Part shown: piece by piece, positions 10,729 through 19,933 of the stretch
Layout of the letters: the number at the start of each line of letters is the position of its first letter
Numbering within the stretch: position 1 is the stretch's first letter
Source: Gracilaria domingensis
Lineage: Eukaryota > Rhodophyta > Florideophyceae > Gracilariales > Gracilariaceae
Length of the DNA stretch: 64,000 bases
NCBI GenBank assembly: GCA_022539475.1
Contig: VCMS01000109.1
Coordinates: forward strand, 97,194 to 161,193
Reading direction: 5' to 3'
Made by a program: the position numbers and the translations under genes
The notes under the pieces: generated by a model
What the model saw: the letters and a program-made list of their open reading frames with translations, nothing else
Database searches by the model: none
What the model was told of the DNA's origin: nothing

Positions 10729-12372
10729 TCAAGCCAAGAGGATATCGATAGCACGTTGAAACGTAGCCGGTGCGTTGGTTAATCCGAACGGCATTCGTTT
10801 AAACCGGTACAAACCTTGGTGGCACACAAAAGCAGTTTTGTCCTTATCCTTTTCACGGATCGGAACTTGCCAGTATCCCCAATTGGCATCCAAGGCGGTG
10901 AACACTGTAGCACTCCCAAGCGAGTCAATGTATTCGTCCATCCTGGGTATGGGATAAACGTCTTTGACGGTGACCGAATTTAGACGACGGTAATCAATAC
11001 AGAATCGCCATGATCCGTCCGCTTTCGGAACTAGCACCACGGGTGAGGCCCAAGCGAATTGAGCCGCCTCTATGACGCCAGCGCGTAACATCTTCTCAAC
11101 CTGAGATTGCTCTTCTTCCCTAGCTTTGGGACCAGCCCGGTATGGGTGTTGGGAAATGGGGCTAGTACCTGGAAGTAGATCAATACGGTGTTCCGTGATT
11201 CCAATTGTCCCGAGGGATCCATCCCACATGGGTGTGAACTCCCTCAACATTTCTCTTAGCTTACCTCTATGAGATTCAGGTACATGATCAAAATTCAACT
11301 GTTCCGGTTCCTTGACAGGGTCTGTATTTTCCGTTCCTGGTGGCAACGCTTTACCCTCGGTGGGTGCCAGCGATTCGGTGACTTCGCTCGCCGGGGTAAC
11401 CGATGCGGTAAAAGCGGTTTCCGCTGATCCCTCCCCCTCCTTAGCATCGGTTATACCGGGAACATCCGCAACGGGTATCTTCGTCGGTAGGATAGCAGCA
11501 GGGTGTGGGAGAGTGGTACCAAGGATTTGGTTTTTAGCTAACCACTGTCGGGTTGTGCCAAAGTTGGAAACCAAAACTCTGAATGGTTTGTCGGGTTCCA
11601 CCGAGATTACTCCGTTCGCCAAAGCGAGTTGCTTCTGATCATACAATGATGGCAATGGTTGTACCACACGTAGACCAGACTGCTTAGTAGTTATGGTGAC
11701 CCAAACTTGGGATTGCGCAGGGATTGCGATGGCATGAGCCACATGGAGCTTAGATGATACCGGGTCGACGGTTGGAACGTCCTGTGCAGCAGGGAGCGGG
11801 ACGCGCTTGCGTGTAGCTCTCTTTAGCGGTTTCCTTACAATCGGTATTTCGGAACCATCATCCATGGTAACAACTCGAGCTCGAGGTCGAATCGCTTCAA
11901 CAAAACGATCACAAAAGTCACAACCGATTATCACCGGTGCGGCAATGCTTTTGCAAACCATGAAATCCACTTTAACCATACAGGTTCCTAATCGTACCAT
12001 GAGAGGTATGTACCCAAGAGTACGCAACGGGTTATTGTTGGCATCCGCGATGTCCAAACCTGGGCCATGACGAATTTCATCCCGTAGCGCGGGTGGCACC
12101 AACTCAAGGTGATTCAGGTTCGGTGCAGTTCCTGTATCCAACACAAACAACTGTCGAACCATGAACTGGTTAGACAAGCCAAGATCGGCATAAACTTTGT
12201 AGTTTCTCTTGGCCATCACAAGAACTCTTTCCGGAATACGGAGATTACGGGACCGTATCCACGGACGACGTAGAACCGAAAGGTGTTCTGAGCTCACGTC
12301 AGTTGTAGCCGCTATCCTTGAAAGGATTCTAACAGCTGGGGAGCGAAGCTGTGACGCCTCGGGCGCCTTCAA
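10729..12372 (-). CDS. Protease and reverse transcriptase N-terminal half, element A
   Basis: About 547 residues. A retroviral aspartic protease motif sits near residue 78 (VLDTGT; LDTGAGPN in element B), followed by the flap and IIGCDF. The RT begins around residue 395 with the usual gypsy lead-in (LLPGTSPISQHPYRAGPKAREE). It then has VEKMLRAGVIEAAQ, SWRFCIDYRRLNSVT, VFTALDANWGYWQV and FVCHQGLYRFKRMPFGLTNAPATFQRAID. The first frame codon is not ATG, so expression as a gag-pol fusion or by frameshifting is likely. A TGA ends it 19 bp before the YLDD box. Confidence 0.92.
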   Translation of the reverse strand: MKAPEASQLRSPAVRILSRIAATTDVSSEHLSVLRRPWIRSRNLRIPERVLVMAKRNYKVYADLGLSNQFMVRQLFVLDTGTAPNLNHLELVPPALRDEIRHGPGLDIADANNNPLRTLGYIPLMVRLGTCMVKVDFMVCKSIAAPVIIGCDFCDRFVEAIRPRARVVTMDDGSEIPIVRKPLKRATRKRVPLPAAQDVPTVDPVSSKLHVAHAIAIPAQSQVWVTITTKQSGLRVVQPLPSLYDQKQLALANGVISVEPDKPFRVLVSNFGTTRQWLAKNQILGTTLPHPAAILPTKIPVADVPGITDAKEGEGSAETAFTASVTPASEVTESLAPTEGKALPPGTENTDPVKEPEQLNFDHVPESHRGKLREMLREFTPMWDGSLGTIGITEHRIDLLPGTSPISQHPYRAGPKAREEEQSQVEKMLRAGVIEAAQFAWASPVVLVPKADGSWRFCIDYRRLNSVTVKDVYPIPRMDEYIDSLGSATVFTALDANWGYWQVPIREKDKDKTAFVCHQGLYRFKRMPFGLTNAPATFQRAIDILLA

Positions 12373-12416
12373 CTTTGGCTCGGAAGGCGCCCCTCCCGTA
12401 GGGGAAACTCTCGAAG

Positions 12417-14553
12417 TCAGTTTTTCTGAACGGGGCTCACCGAATTCGGTGCGTGAACTCCGTTCGGGGGGCCTAACTGAACCCCATGCATGGGTACTTC
12501 GCCTTGAACCTGGTTCGAAGGTGCCTGTGCCGGAACGGAGGGCTGAGCATAAACCGGAACCGGTAATCCCAGTTCGGCTCTGGCCTTATCATATTCCTTT
12601 CGTGGAACAGATTCCTTTTCCTCGGGCGTGAGGGCGTCGTAATACGCAATAATTTTCGGCCTGTGCGACGGCGGAAATACGCACTGCGTCGATACGTGAC
12701 CTGGAAGGTAGCACTGGTAACATATGACCGAGGCCGGTTTGTCGCGAGGGCGATTGTCCACTCGACGTTGTGGTGCTGTGTCCTTCCACCCTGGACGCTT
12801 CAGAGGCGACGAATTGTTAGCGAAGGCAGCGGGGCTGCAGGCACCCGGACACCTTGGGCATACAATGCGGGGTCTTCTTCCGTGCTCGGAATCGAGGTTG
12901 ACGGCAGGTTTGTAGATCCGTAAGAATCGGGGTTACTTCCGATGAAGTGGACGTTATCAGCATCACCGACAGCGGTTTCACGTCGCAAAACCGACATCGA
13001 TCGTGACGAACTCTCCGCGAGTAGCGCTTTCGAGCGGCGCTGGCCCGGGTTGCGGGCTCGATACGTCTCTCCTTCCGCCTGGGCGTAATTAACCAACTCT
13101 AGGTACGTCATTCGGCGTTTTTCCTCGCGTCGGCGAGCGACCATCGACCAAATGGTGGGGTCCAAACCATCAACAAACATGGTACACCGCTCCTGTGCGG
13201 AATACACATTACCACATCGGTGAAACGCTTTGTTCAACCGCGTTGAATAAACCGTTTCAGATTCTCCACTCTTCTGTCTAGTGTCGCGAACAGCAAGAGT
13301 AGCGCTGTAAATCGCGTTGGAAGTCGCGTACGACCTGAGAAGGTAGTTCACGGCTTCCGGCCAACACGTGACTCCTCCTTCCGAGGCTCTCGAGGTTCCT
13401 CGAACTGAGTTGTACTGATCTTCCGCAGTCCCTGTTAGGAAGTACTGCAGTGCCACATATGCCTGTGCTTCACTCATACCGAGTATATCGGCCTCCTGGA
13501 CGAACCTGGCAAGGAAATCCAAGATAAAGATAGGATCTGTCCCCGAGAACTTCCTTGTTTCAAGGATAACATTCAACCTTCGAATGTAGTCCTTCACCTT
13601 ACCGATTCCTCGCGAGGAGCGATTCGAAGTAACATCTTCCAACCGATAATAGGGTACGACAACAGCTTTGTGTAGAGCGGGTCCGTCGGCTTTAACTCTT
13701 TGAGTCCCAAGTGGCGCCGTCCTTTCACGCGTGATCTCATCACTGCCTGAGTAGACTGCGTCGCTTTCGACCGTGTCGAACGTGACCTATGACGGTTGTC
13801 ATCACTATCAGATGAATCTGACGAACTGTCTTCAATCATGCCGCTCGAGTCAGAGCGCGATGAATCCGAATCATAGTGAACTCGTTTTGGGTGTCGACGT
13901 TTCTGCTTCACCGAACGATGGTCTTCATCCGCAGATGGATTTCCTTGAGGAACCTGTGCGTCCACAGCTTCATCCATACGGATTGTATCCTCGAGCGTTT
14001 CCAAGCGCGAACGAATTCGACCGATATCGGTGCGCATTTCCTCGACAAATGCCCGGTACTCCATGACGAAGACGTCTGGGGTACCCAGATTTTCCATAAT
14101 GGAATTCACGTCCGTTCTCAGAAGACGTAAGTCTCCTGAGACATCCCTCACCTGGCCATTATCAACCTGCGTCCTCAACGAGGTAACATCCTGTAGGAGT
14201 TCCACGTGAGCAGCGTGATTAATATCCAAGCGGGATTCCAACCTAGCCAACTCGGCTACGGTAGCAGCGTTAGGATTAACCATGGATAATGTCTCAACGA
14301 CGGGTTGAGCAGAACCCACATTTCCCTTGGGTGCTTCCGTAACTGAATGCGTTCTCCGGGGGCGGGGTACGACCTCAAGAGGTTGCGTCTCATCTGGGAT
14401 AGACCGGGACGTCGGTGCAACGGGTGGAACCGCAGCTGACGACCGCGCGGAACCAGCTCGAGAACCTCGAGGCGGTTGCGGTATACTGAAAACCAGTAAG
14501 CAATCTGATCCAGATGATCCAGTTAAACTCGTACACGAGTCTCCAAAGAACAA
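12417..14553 (-). pseudogene. Gag of element A, two frameshifts
   Basis: Three overlapping open pieces (13594-14553, 12800-13642, 12417-12761) together match the colinear gag of element B. In order they hold a Ser/Pro-rich start, a predicted coiled coil (MVNPNAATVAELARLESRLD onward), an acidic/Ser/Arg-rich stretch and a capsid-like helical region (FLARFVQEADILGMSEAQAY). A CCHC zinc knuckle (CYQCYLPGHVSTQC, spacing C-2-C-4-H-4-C) follows. Indels near 13655 and 12830 break the frame. No ATG is seen where element B starts; the aligned codon may be the ATA in FSIPQPP. Confidence 0.85.
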
Positions 14554-14707
14554 GAAAACTCAATAAACCTTCTCGGTAAACCACCACGTCAGCGGTTCAC
14601 GTTCAAAAGTTGTCAACCTCCAAAACTCTAAAGAGTCCCCTGATCGTTGTCAGAAAACGGTGATCCGTCAACAATCAAGTCAATTCCACAACAGTGACCT
14701 AAAACGG

Positions 14708-14725
14708 TTCTAAGTCGGGAGACCA
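14708..14725 (-). other. Primer-binding site of element A
   Basis: In minus sense TGGTCTCCCGACTTAGAA lies 3 nt downstream of the 5' LTR. The TGG start matches a tRNA 3' CCA end. Element B has the same site at 26551-26568 with one changed base (CCGGA for CCCGA) and the same 3-nt spacing. I could not assign the tRNA. Confidence 0.75.
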
Positions 14726-14728
14726 CTT

Positions 14729-15702
14729 TGTGGGGCAAACTCGGAAGAGTGAAACCCACCAGACTGTCCGAAGGTCCGCTCTCGTGAGAGATGGCAGACC
14801 AGTGACAGAGCCCTCTGTACCACCGTAACTCGGTTGTAAGGCCGAAGTGGCAACTGGCTATACCTACAGAGGTGCTAGGCCACGTTGTGAGGAAACGATG
14901 AGAAACTCCAGAGATGGGGTGGCATCGGCAACGATGAAACACGACCAACGACAGGTGTAGTCCCGAGAGGGAAAGCAACAGAAAACAACAACCAAACAAC
15001 ACCCACACGCGACGGGTAGGGCCTCCTCGGCACTGTGCCCGGAGCGGGGCGAGATCCTCCAACGGTAATGCACGGGTTTCCGTAAACACGGCAGAACTCT
15101 ATACAGAGTCGGATCACTTTGTAATCTAGTCCTATACCTCCTCGGTACGACCCTCAGGTCCCGACGTCAACGACAGATGTTCCTCAAAGGTACCGAGAGG
15201 GTAGGACCACCGTAACCAGACGTGGCTATACTCGCGAGAGTGATAACCCACGTAGGCGGTTGACGCCAGAGCCTCACTCGTGTAGAGTCCACTCAGGAGA
15301 GCGCTACTCGACAAAGAGTTCACTTAGAAGTGCTCGGGTTGACTTTACAAAGGTGCTCGCGACGACGAGGTCGAGCTCACCTAAGTAGGTCTAAGCTAAC
15401 TATGTACACGTGGTGCACACCCGCAGTGGTCCGTACACGTGGCTAGCCCAGTGTCAGGCACCTCAGGTGCACTACCTATTGTCCCGTAATATGCAAACAC
15501 ACGGTGGTGTAGTACACGCGTCCACCTAGCGGTATTGGCCAGCAATGGCAACCCTGATTACAGGTAACTGTGGGAAAGCCATTCCAAAAGTAACCGCCAA
15601 AATTGGGTCCAACTCATAACTCTTCGAGTGCATCCTCGTATCACTCCCCTGAGTATATGAGGCGCATCATCCTGATAACCACCCAAATTGCGTCGCTCTA
15701 CA
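14729..15702 (-). repeat. 5' LTR of element A
   Basis: 974-bp direct repeat of 3731-4704. In minus sense it runs TGTAGAGC to CCCCACA, with proper TG/CA ends. Outside it lies the duplicated target ATAAC (15703-15707). Confidence 0.93.
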
Positions 15703-15792
15703 ATAACCTCGAAGTTCTCAGCGATGGGCGTCTCAATAATTTATGATTGTCACTACCGAAACGGTATCGCTGAGGAGTGTTTGCTCTACGCA
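15703..15792 (-). repeat. 3' LTR of element B, second part
   Basis: It continues the LTR interrupted at 3730 and matches 27378-27465, with shared blocks such as GATGGGCGTCTCAATAATTT. It ends near CTACGCA, followed by the purine tract (minus sense) at about 15793-15802. Confidence 0.85.
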
Positions 15793-15910
15793 TCCCCCTT
15801 CTTAAGAGCAAAGGACCCTGGTTGACGACGAGTTCGGTGGCGGACATCAGTATAAATATCCGACCGCGATGGCGGGTTCCGAACGCTCGGCTTTCATACA
15901 TTCACACCCG

Positions 15911-15994
15911 GACATCACACCAGTCTCTCCAGACCTCTCGAACGCGAGTGCGGACATCACACCAGCCTCTCCAGACCTCTGGAACGCCAGTGTA
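15911..15994 (+). repeat. 42-bp tandem duplication in the extra gene
   Basis: Two adjacent 42-bp units begin GACATCACAC at 15911 and 15953 and differ at a few bases. They encode two 14-residue Ser/Pro/Asp repeats (DITPVSPDLSNAS and DITPASPDLWNAS). Element A lacks it. Confidence 0.8.
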
Positions 15995-16257
15995 CCTATA
16001 CCCTTCCTACTTTCTCCTCCGAAATCTCCGATGTCGGAAAGCAATTCTAACAAACAGATTCCTCCGTCTTCCGGACAGCAGACTCCGTCCGCAGCGGGAC
16101 CTTCCCAGAATACTGGACCTTCTCCTGCTGCGGGGCCTTCAAATCCCCTGATGGGTCAGATTCATATCGGTTTCCGTTCGGTTCCTCTGTCTCCAACAGT
16201 ACCTCTTGGTCAAGCCATGGACGTGGGGGCGTGGAACGCATCCGATCCTGTGCCTAC

Positions 16258-17187
16258 TGTAGAGCAAACCGACAAATCGGTAGAATCCCGTGGGATTGTT
16301 ATCATAACCACTATGGTGATCCCGGAACATTAAGAAGTAAAGCTATGAGATGCACGGATGTTGTGGATCCCGTATGGGAAGGTGTACAGGTGTAATTCTT
16401 TTTATTGTATCAGAAGTTGGTGTACCACTATTCGGTTGTCAGGGAGGTTTGGATGTTGTCATAAGTTTTAGAAATTCCTCGTGGGTTTTGGTCCGACACT
16501 GTCAGGAATGCCCGGGATGGGAGGTGCACATGAGGTGCTAGATTAATTTATTATTTAGATATTTTTAATAACCCTCTATAGGTCCGCTAATTCTACTACT
16601 TAGGTGATGGCTCACCGCCATCACCAACCTAGTAAAGGTAAGGTAACCCGGTGTGCGGCTCTAACTATTTCGCCTGCGCGACGACTCCAACTCCTCGCGG
16701 AGCGAGTTACCGCAGCACGGTCTAGTTATCCCCCGGCTCCAACCAAGAGAGTGCACGCAGTGCATACCATCATTGGTCTTGTTTTTCTTTTGTTTCTCTT
16801 GTGACTCGGGGAGTGCACATATATTTGTTTACCGGGAGTTACTTTCTCTCCGCGCAAGTACTTGCGTTTGTCTCTGTTCTTTATTTTGTTTTTACTATTT
16901 GTTTGGTGCATTACCGCCTATTTCTTTTTGGTTGTTTCACCTTTGTATGTCTACATTTGACTACAGATACCGTCACTGTTCACCTACAATCTACACTACT
17001 GTGTCCGTCTTTTCTGGCATTTTCCCCGTTTGGACATTCTTTCTTAACCCTGTGGTATAGCCTGAAGTCCTCGTGGATTTACACCCACACTGGAGGATAC
17101 GGGGTGCGCTGTCGCTGTGCGAACCTCTCTTGAGAACGGGGATTCGAACTGCCTCGGTGGCTTTTCCCTTTCTGGGATTGCTCCACA
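16258..17187 (+). mobile_element. Solo LTR of the B family, inserted in the extra gene of B
   Basis: It begins TGTAGAGCAAAC and ends TTGCTCCACA, in the opposite orientation to the host element's own LTRs. The perfect target duplication CCTAC flanks it (16253-16257 and 17188-17192). No internal retroelement sequence is present, which indicates LTR-LTR recombination after insertion. The sequence resembles 26572-27465 reversed, including the conserved hairpin. Confidence 0.88.
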
Positions 17188-18606
17188 CCTACCGTGCCGG
17201 CAATTCAAACTTGGATTCTGCGTAGCGTACTGATCAACCTTGATCCCTTGCAGAACTCCCGATTGTATTCCCGGGCACCTTGGTTCCATACGGTAGTAGT
17301 AAATGACGCCGCATTGTTGGACTCGTATGCCGAGAATGGCGTACTCCCTGGTGACCTTCCATTTGCGGCTGCCCAGTCTTGGGATTGGCCCGTGCGCGTA
17401 GCGATACCTCTTGGTCATCTCCGTGTGAGACATGGTCAGACTCGTGACGACGCAAGAAGTAACATGGCGAGAATCGCATACCAACGCTTGGTCCGTACCA
17501 CTGGTAATACCCTCATTCCACCCGAGTACGGGTTCGATGTTGCCATCTTCCGAACTCGCGAAGAAGAATCTTACGGTGCCAACCTGGCTGCCCTTGCGGG
17601 GTGTATCCAACGGTTTGATGGATTAGCACGACCGGTCGTCCGTGAGGAATTGTTGTGCTGGGAGCGACCGTCGCTCCGTGCCGAGTTCCGGTATATGCGA
17701 AGCAACCCGCGAGGCGATTTCTTGCATGACCGCGTCCGGTATGAGCGCAAGGCTCGTTCCGAATTCAGATTCTTGGTTCCTTACCAGAACGTGGAAGCTT
17801 GAGCGATCGCAGCACGATTCCTTCATGGTCGTTATCCAGCCCTGCCCGATTGGTAGGGTATGGTGGAAGTTCTTCGTGGATGTCTCCCAGAGTTGCCTCC
17901 ATGCTTGACCTACCTAGGTTCGAAGCTCTTGGCCAACCGATATAGCGGTTACTGGTCGGTGTTTCTTACCGCATGGATTGCCCGTGTGGCCGTGTGCCTC
18001 CTATGGGAAGGGCATGATCAGTGCCAAATCTGGTATCTTGCGATGGCACTACGGAACAATATTCGTACGCTCGACCTCCGAGTTCCCCTTGGGGGTGAGT
18101 CCAACTTGAAAGAACTCAGATACTTGGTCGATGTCATTGACAGCGTGAATTGAGACACCGTGCCTTATAACCAGCGTGGTCGTGGCGCGCCTAGGGTCTT
18201 CGACCGTTCTCCAGGACGCAGGAGTTACCGAGCCGGTGATTTCGTCTATTAAGATCCCTACGAGGGCGTGTTGTGTTCGCCTGCTCAGGCTGCGGCCATT
18301 CGAGACGCACCGCGTATCATTCCTCATGGACACCCGAGGGAGTATTTCGATGCTGATGAGTTCGCACCGCCGGCCGATCTCGACGATCCAATGATGGACC
18401 ACGATGCAGTAGACGTTGACCAAGATGGTGGAATGGGCGCTCCCGTTGCGGACTTTGGTTATAACCCAGCTATCGGAAATCCTGTGGTGGCTGACCCAGA
18501 AGCGGTTACCATCCACCAGTTCCTGATCTCAATGGGTGTGAACATTCCTGGGAACGTTTCCATGACGGAAGAATTACGCGCATTCGCGGCGCAGTACTTC
18601 CAATAA

Positions 18607-18966
18607 TGAAGAACTTCCTTTGTGAGATGCTTGGGAACGCTTTGCGTTGATCCACTACATGACCTGAATGATAGGTAAACGAAATAAACAAACCAACAAC
18701 TAGTGGTAAACTTCTGATAAGTCTTCGTTGCTTCTTCTTCCTTGAATCTTCTTAATGACCATTATCGGTAAATCTTCTCTTCAACCGTTTATAGGTAATC
18801 TTCATGATCATAATTGGTAAACCATTCCATGGTAACTATCCTTCAACTTCATTCGCAAGTTCATCTTCTTCTTCTCTTCATAGAGCAACTACTTCAAGTT
18901 CTTCTTCTTCTTCTCGAGCAACGAGAGTTCCCTCCACGTGCTACGGGTGTAATCGCTACAGTAGCG
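18607..18966. other. CT-rich convergent spacer of element B
   Basis: It holds the same position and composition as the spacer in element A, with many CTTCTT runs. No coding sequence is supported. Confidence 0.5.
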
Positions 18967-19332
18967 TCACTCAGCTTGGGCTTCGCCGATATTGGGTGGT
19001 AATGGTGTACCGATGCGTCGGTGATAGCGAACAATGAGAGACCTACGCAGGTGTCCGACAGGTTCGTGGGTGTCTTCCGATGACGGAAATCAATACTATG
19101 GCACACGATAGAGCCACTGTCCATTTGAAGCTTGTTCGTGATTCACGAGTTTCTCCACAACGTACGCACGTGGATTCACCGCTTGGTCGGTCGTTGAATT
19201 CACCATGCTGTCTCCTGACGGAGTTCCCAAGATGATGCGAGTATAAGAGTCCAGCCCGCACGGCGTACTGGCTCCTCCAACAACCAGTAGTGGTTCGACA
19301 ATCAAGCATCGATGCGTCGATTTAACCGTCAT
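18967..19332 (-). pseudogene. Chromodomain remnant of element B
   Basis: AYVVEKLVNHEQASNGQWLYRV matches the chromodomain start of element A in content. Two stops follow where A has the Trp-Tyr-Gly core, then EDTHEPVGHLRRS resumes. The frame closes with TGA at 18967-18969. It is a damaged copy of the integrase-linked chromodomain. Confidence 0.75.
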
Positions 19333-19339
19333 ATTTTTC

Positions 19340-19933
19340 GGTAATCACAAGTGTAATTTAGCCAAACAAGGTATTCCCTGAAAGAGAGCGACGAGCTGAT
19401 AGTCCCAAGCTAAATTTCATACAAATTGGACAACGTAGTACAAAGTTATCCCTTCTCGAACACGAGTATTTCTGTCGATATCACGGGCGTTGACCGTTCT
19501 GACGATGGAGCTCGGCGGTTACGCGCCGTGTTGCCTGCAAGTGCAAAGTAATTCCATTGGCTGGAACACCACACAAGTGGCTCTGTGCCACTGATTCCCA
19601 TTGGGGGAACAACTGCCAAGTGGCCATGTGCACTTCCAAACATTCCTGTTGTGCAACACCATCTAATTGATTCGTCCATCTGCCACGTGGAAGTGTGCAA
19701 ACCATTTTCATTGGTAGTGCACTCAATCCACATTGGACATGATTTCTGACTGATGGGTGTGTGCAAAAGAATCCCATCGGTTGGACAACACACCAAGTGT
19801 CCTTGTGCCACGTCCCTCGTTGCGGTGGGCGACGGCGGCACCGTAATGCATCAAAACATGCCAAAATTGGCAGATTTTCATTGCGCAATGCGCTTCTTCC
19901 AAACGTACAAGACTGTTCGACAAGGGTCGGTTG
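19340..19933. other. Degenerate linker with loosely repeated 45-bp-like units
   Basis: The region lies between the integrase tail and the chromodomain of element B. From 19558 to 19810, phrases such as CAAGTGG..TGTGCCAC recur at irregular spacing of about 45-60 bp, suggesting an old short tandem array. The open frames at 19446-19934 show no domain and are not called. Confidence 0.35.

Larger units (their letters stand above)
3731..15702 (-). mobile_element. Young Ty3/gypsy chromovirus (element A) nested in element B
   Basis: The element is 11,972 bp long with two 974-bp LTRs (3731-4704 and 14729-15702), which differ at only about a dozen positions by eye. The target duplication ATAAC is perfect (3726-3730 and 15703-15707). 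The flanks join into the LTR sequence of element B, which proves nesting. Gag-pol lies on the minus strand (14553 to 7024), with primer-binding site at 14708-14725 and purine tract at 4705-4717. An additional long gene lies on the plus strand at 4784-6637. Despite its youth the element has frameshifts in gag (two) and pol (two) and a stop in RT, so it is probably not autonomous as assembled. Confidence 0.93.
15869..18606 (+). pseudogene. Extra antisense gene of element B, split by a solo LTR and stops
   Basis: It starts with ATG 76 bp from the LTR edge. The N-terminal part (15869-16257) is Ser/Pro-rich and carries a 14-residue tandem duplication (15911-15952, 15953-15994). A solo LTR plus one target copy (16258-17192, 935 bp) interrupts it. 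Without that segment the frame is continuous and the downstream part (17193-18606) aligns with element A residue for residue (SRAPWFH, DSYAENG, LRAEFRYMRS, RYERKARS, ELPPCLTYLGS, DRSPGRRS). Stops lie at 17800-17802 (apparently inside a short compensated frameshift), 17848-17850 and 18151-18153 (both at Trp codons of A), and 18250-18252 (a Tyr codon of A). The end, CAATAA, is 360 bp from the chromodomain of pol. Function unknown. Confidence 0.82.

Noticed and set aside
5864-18252. Reassigned stop codon to explain in-frame stops
   Set aside because: TAA, TAG and TGA all appear at positions of different residues (His, Trp, Tyr, Arg), so no single code change fits.
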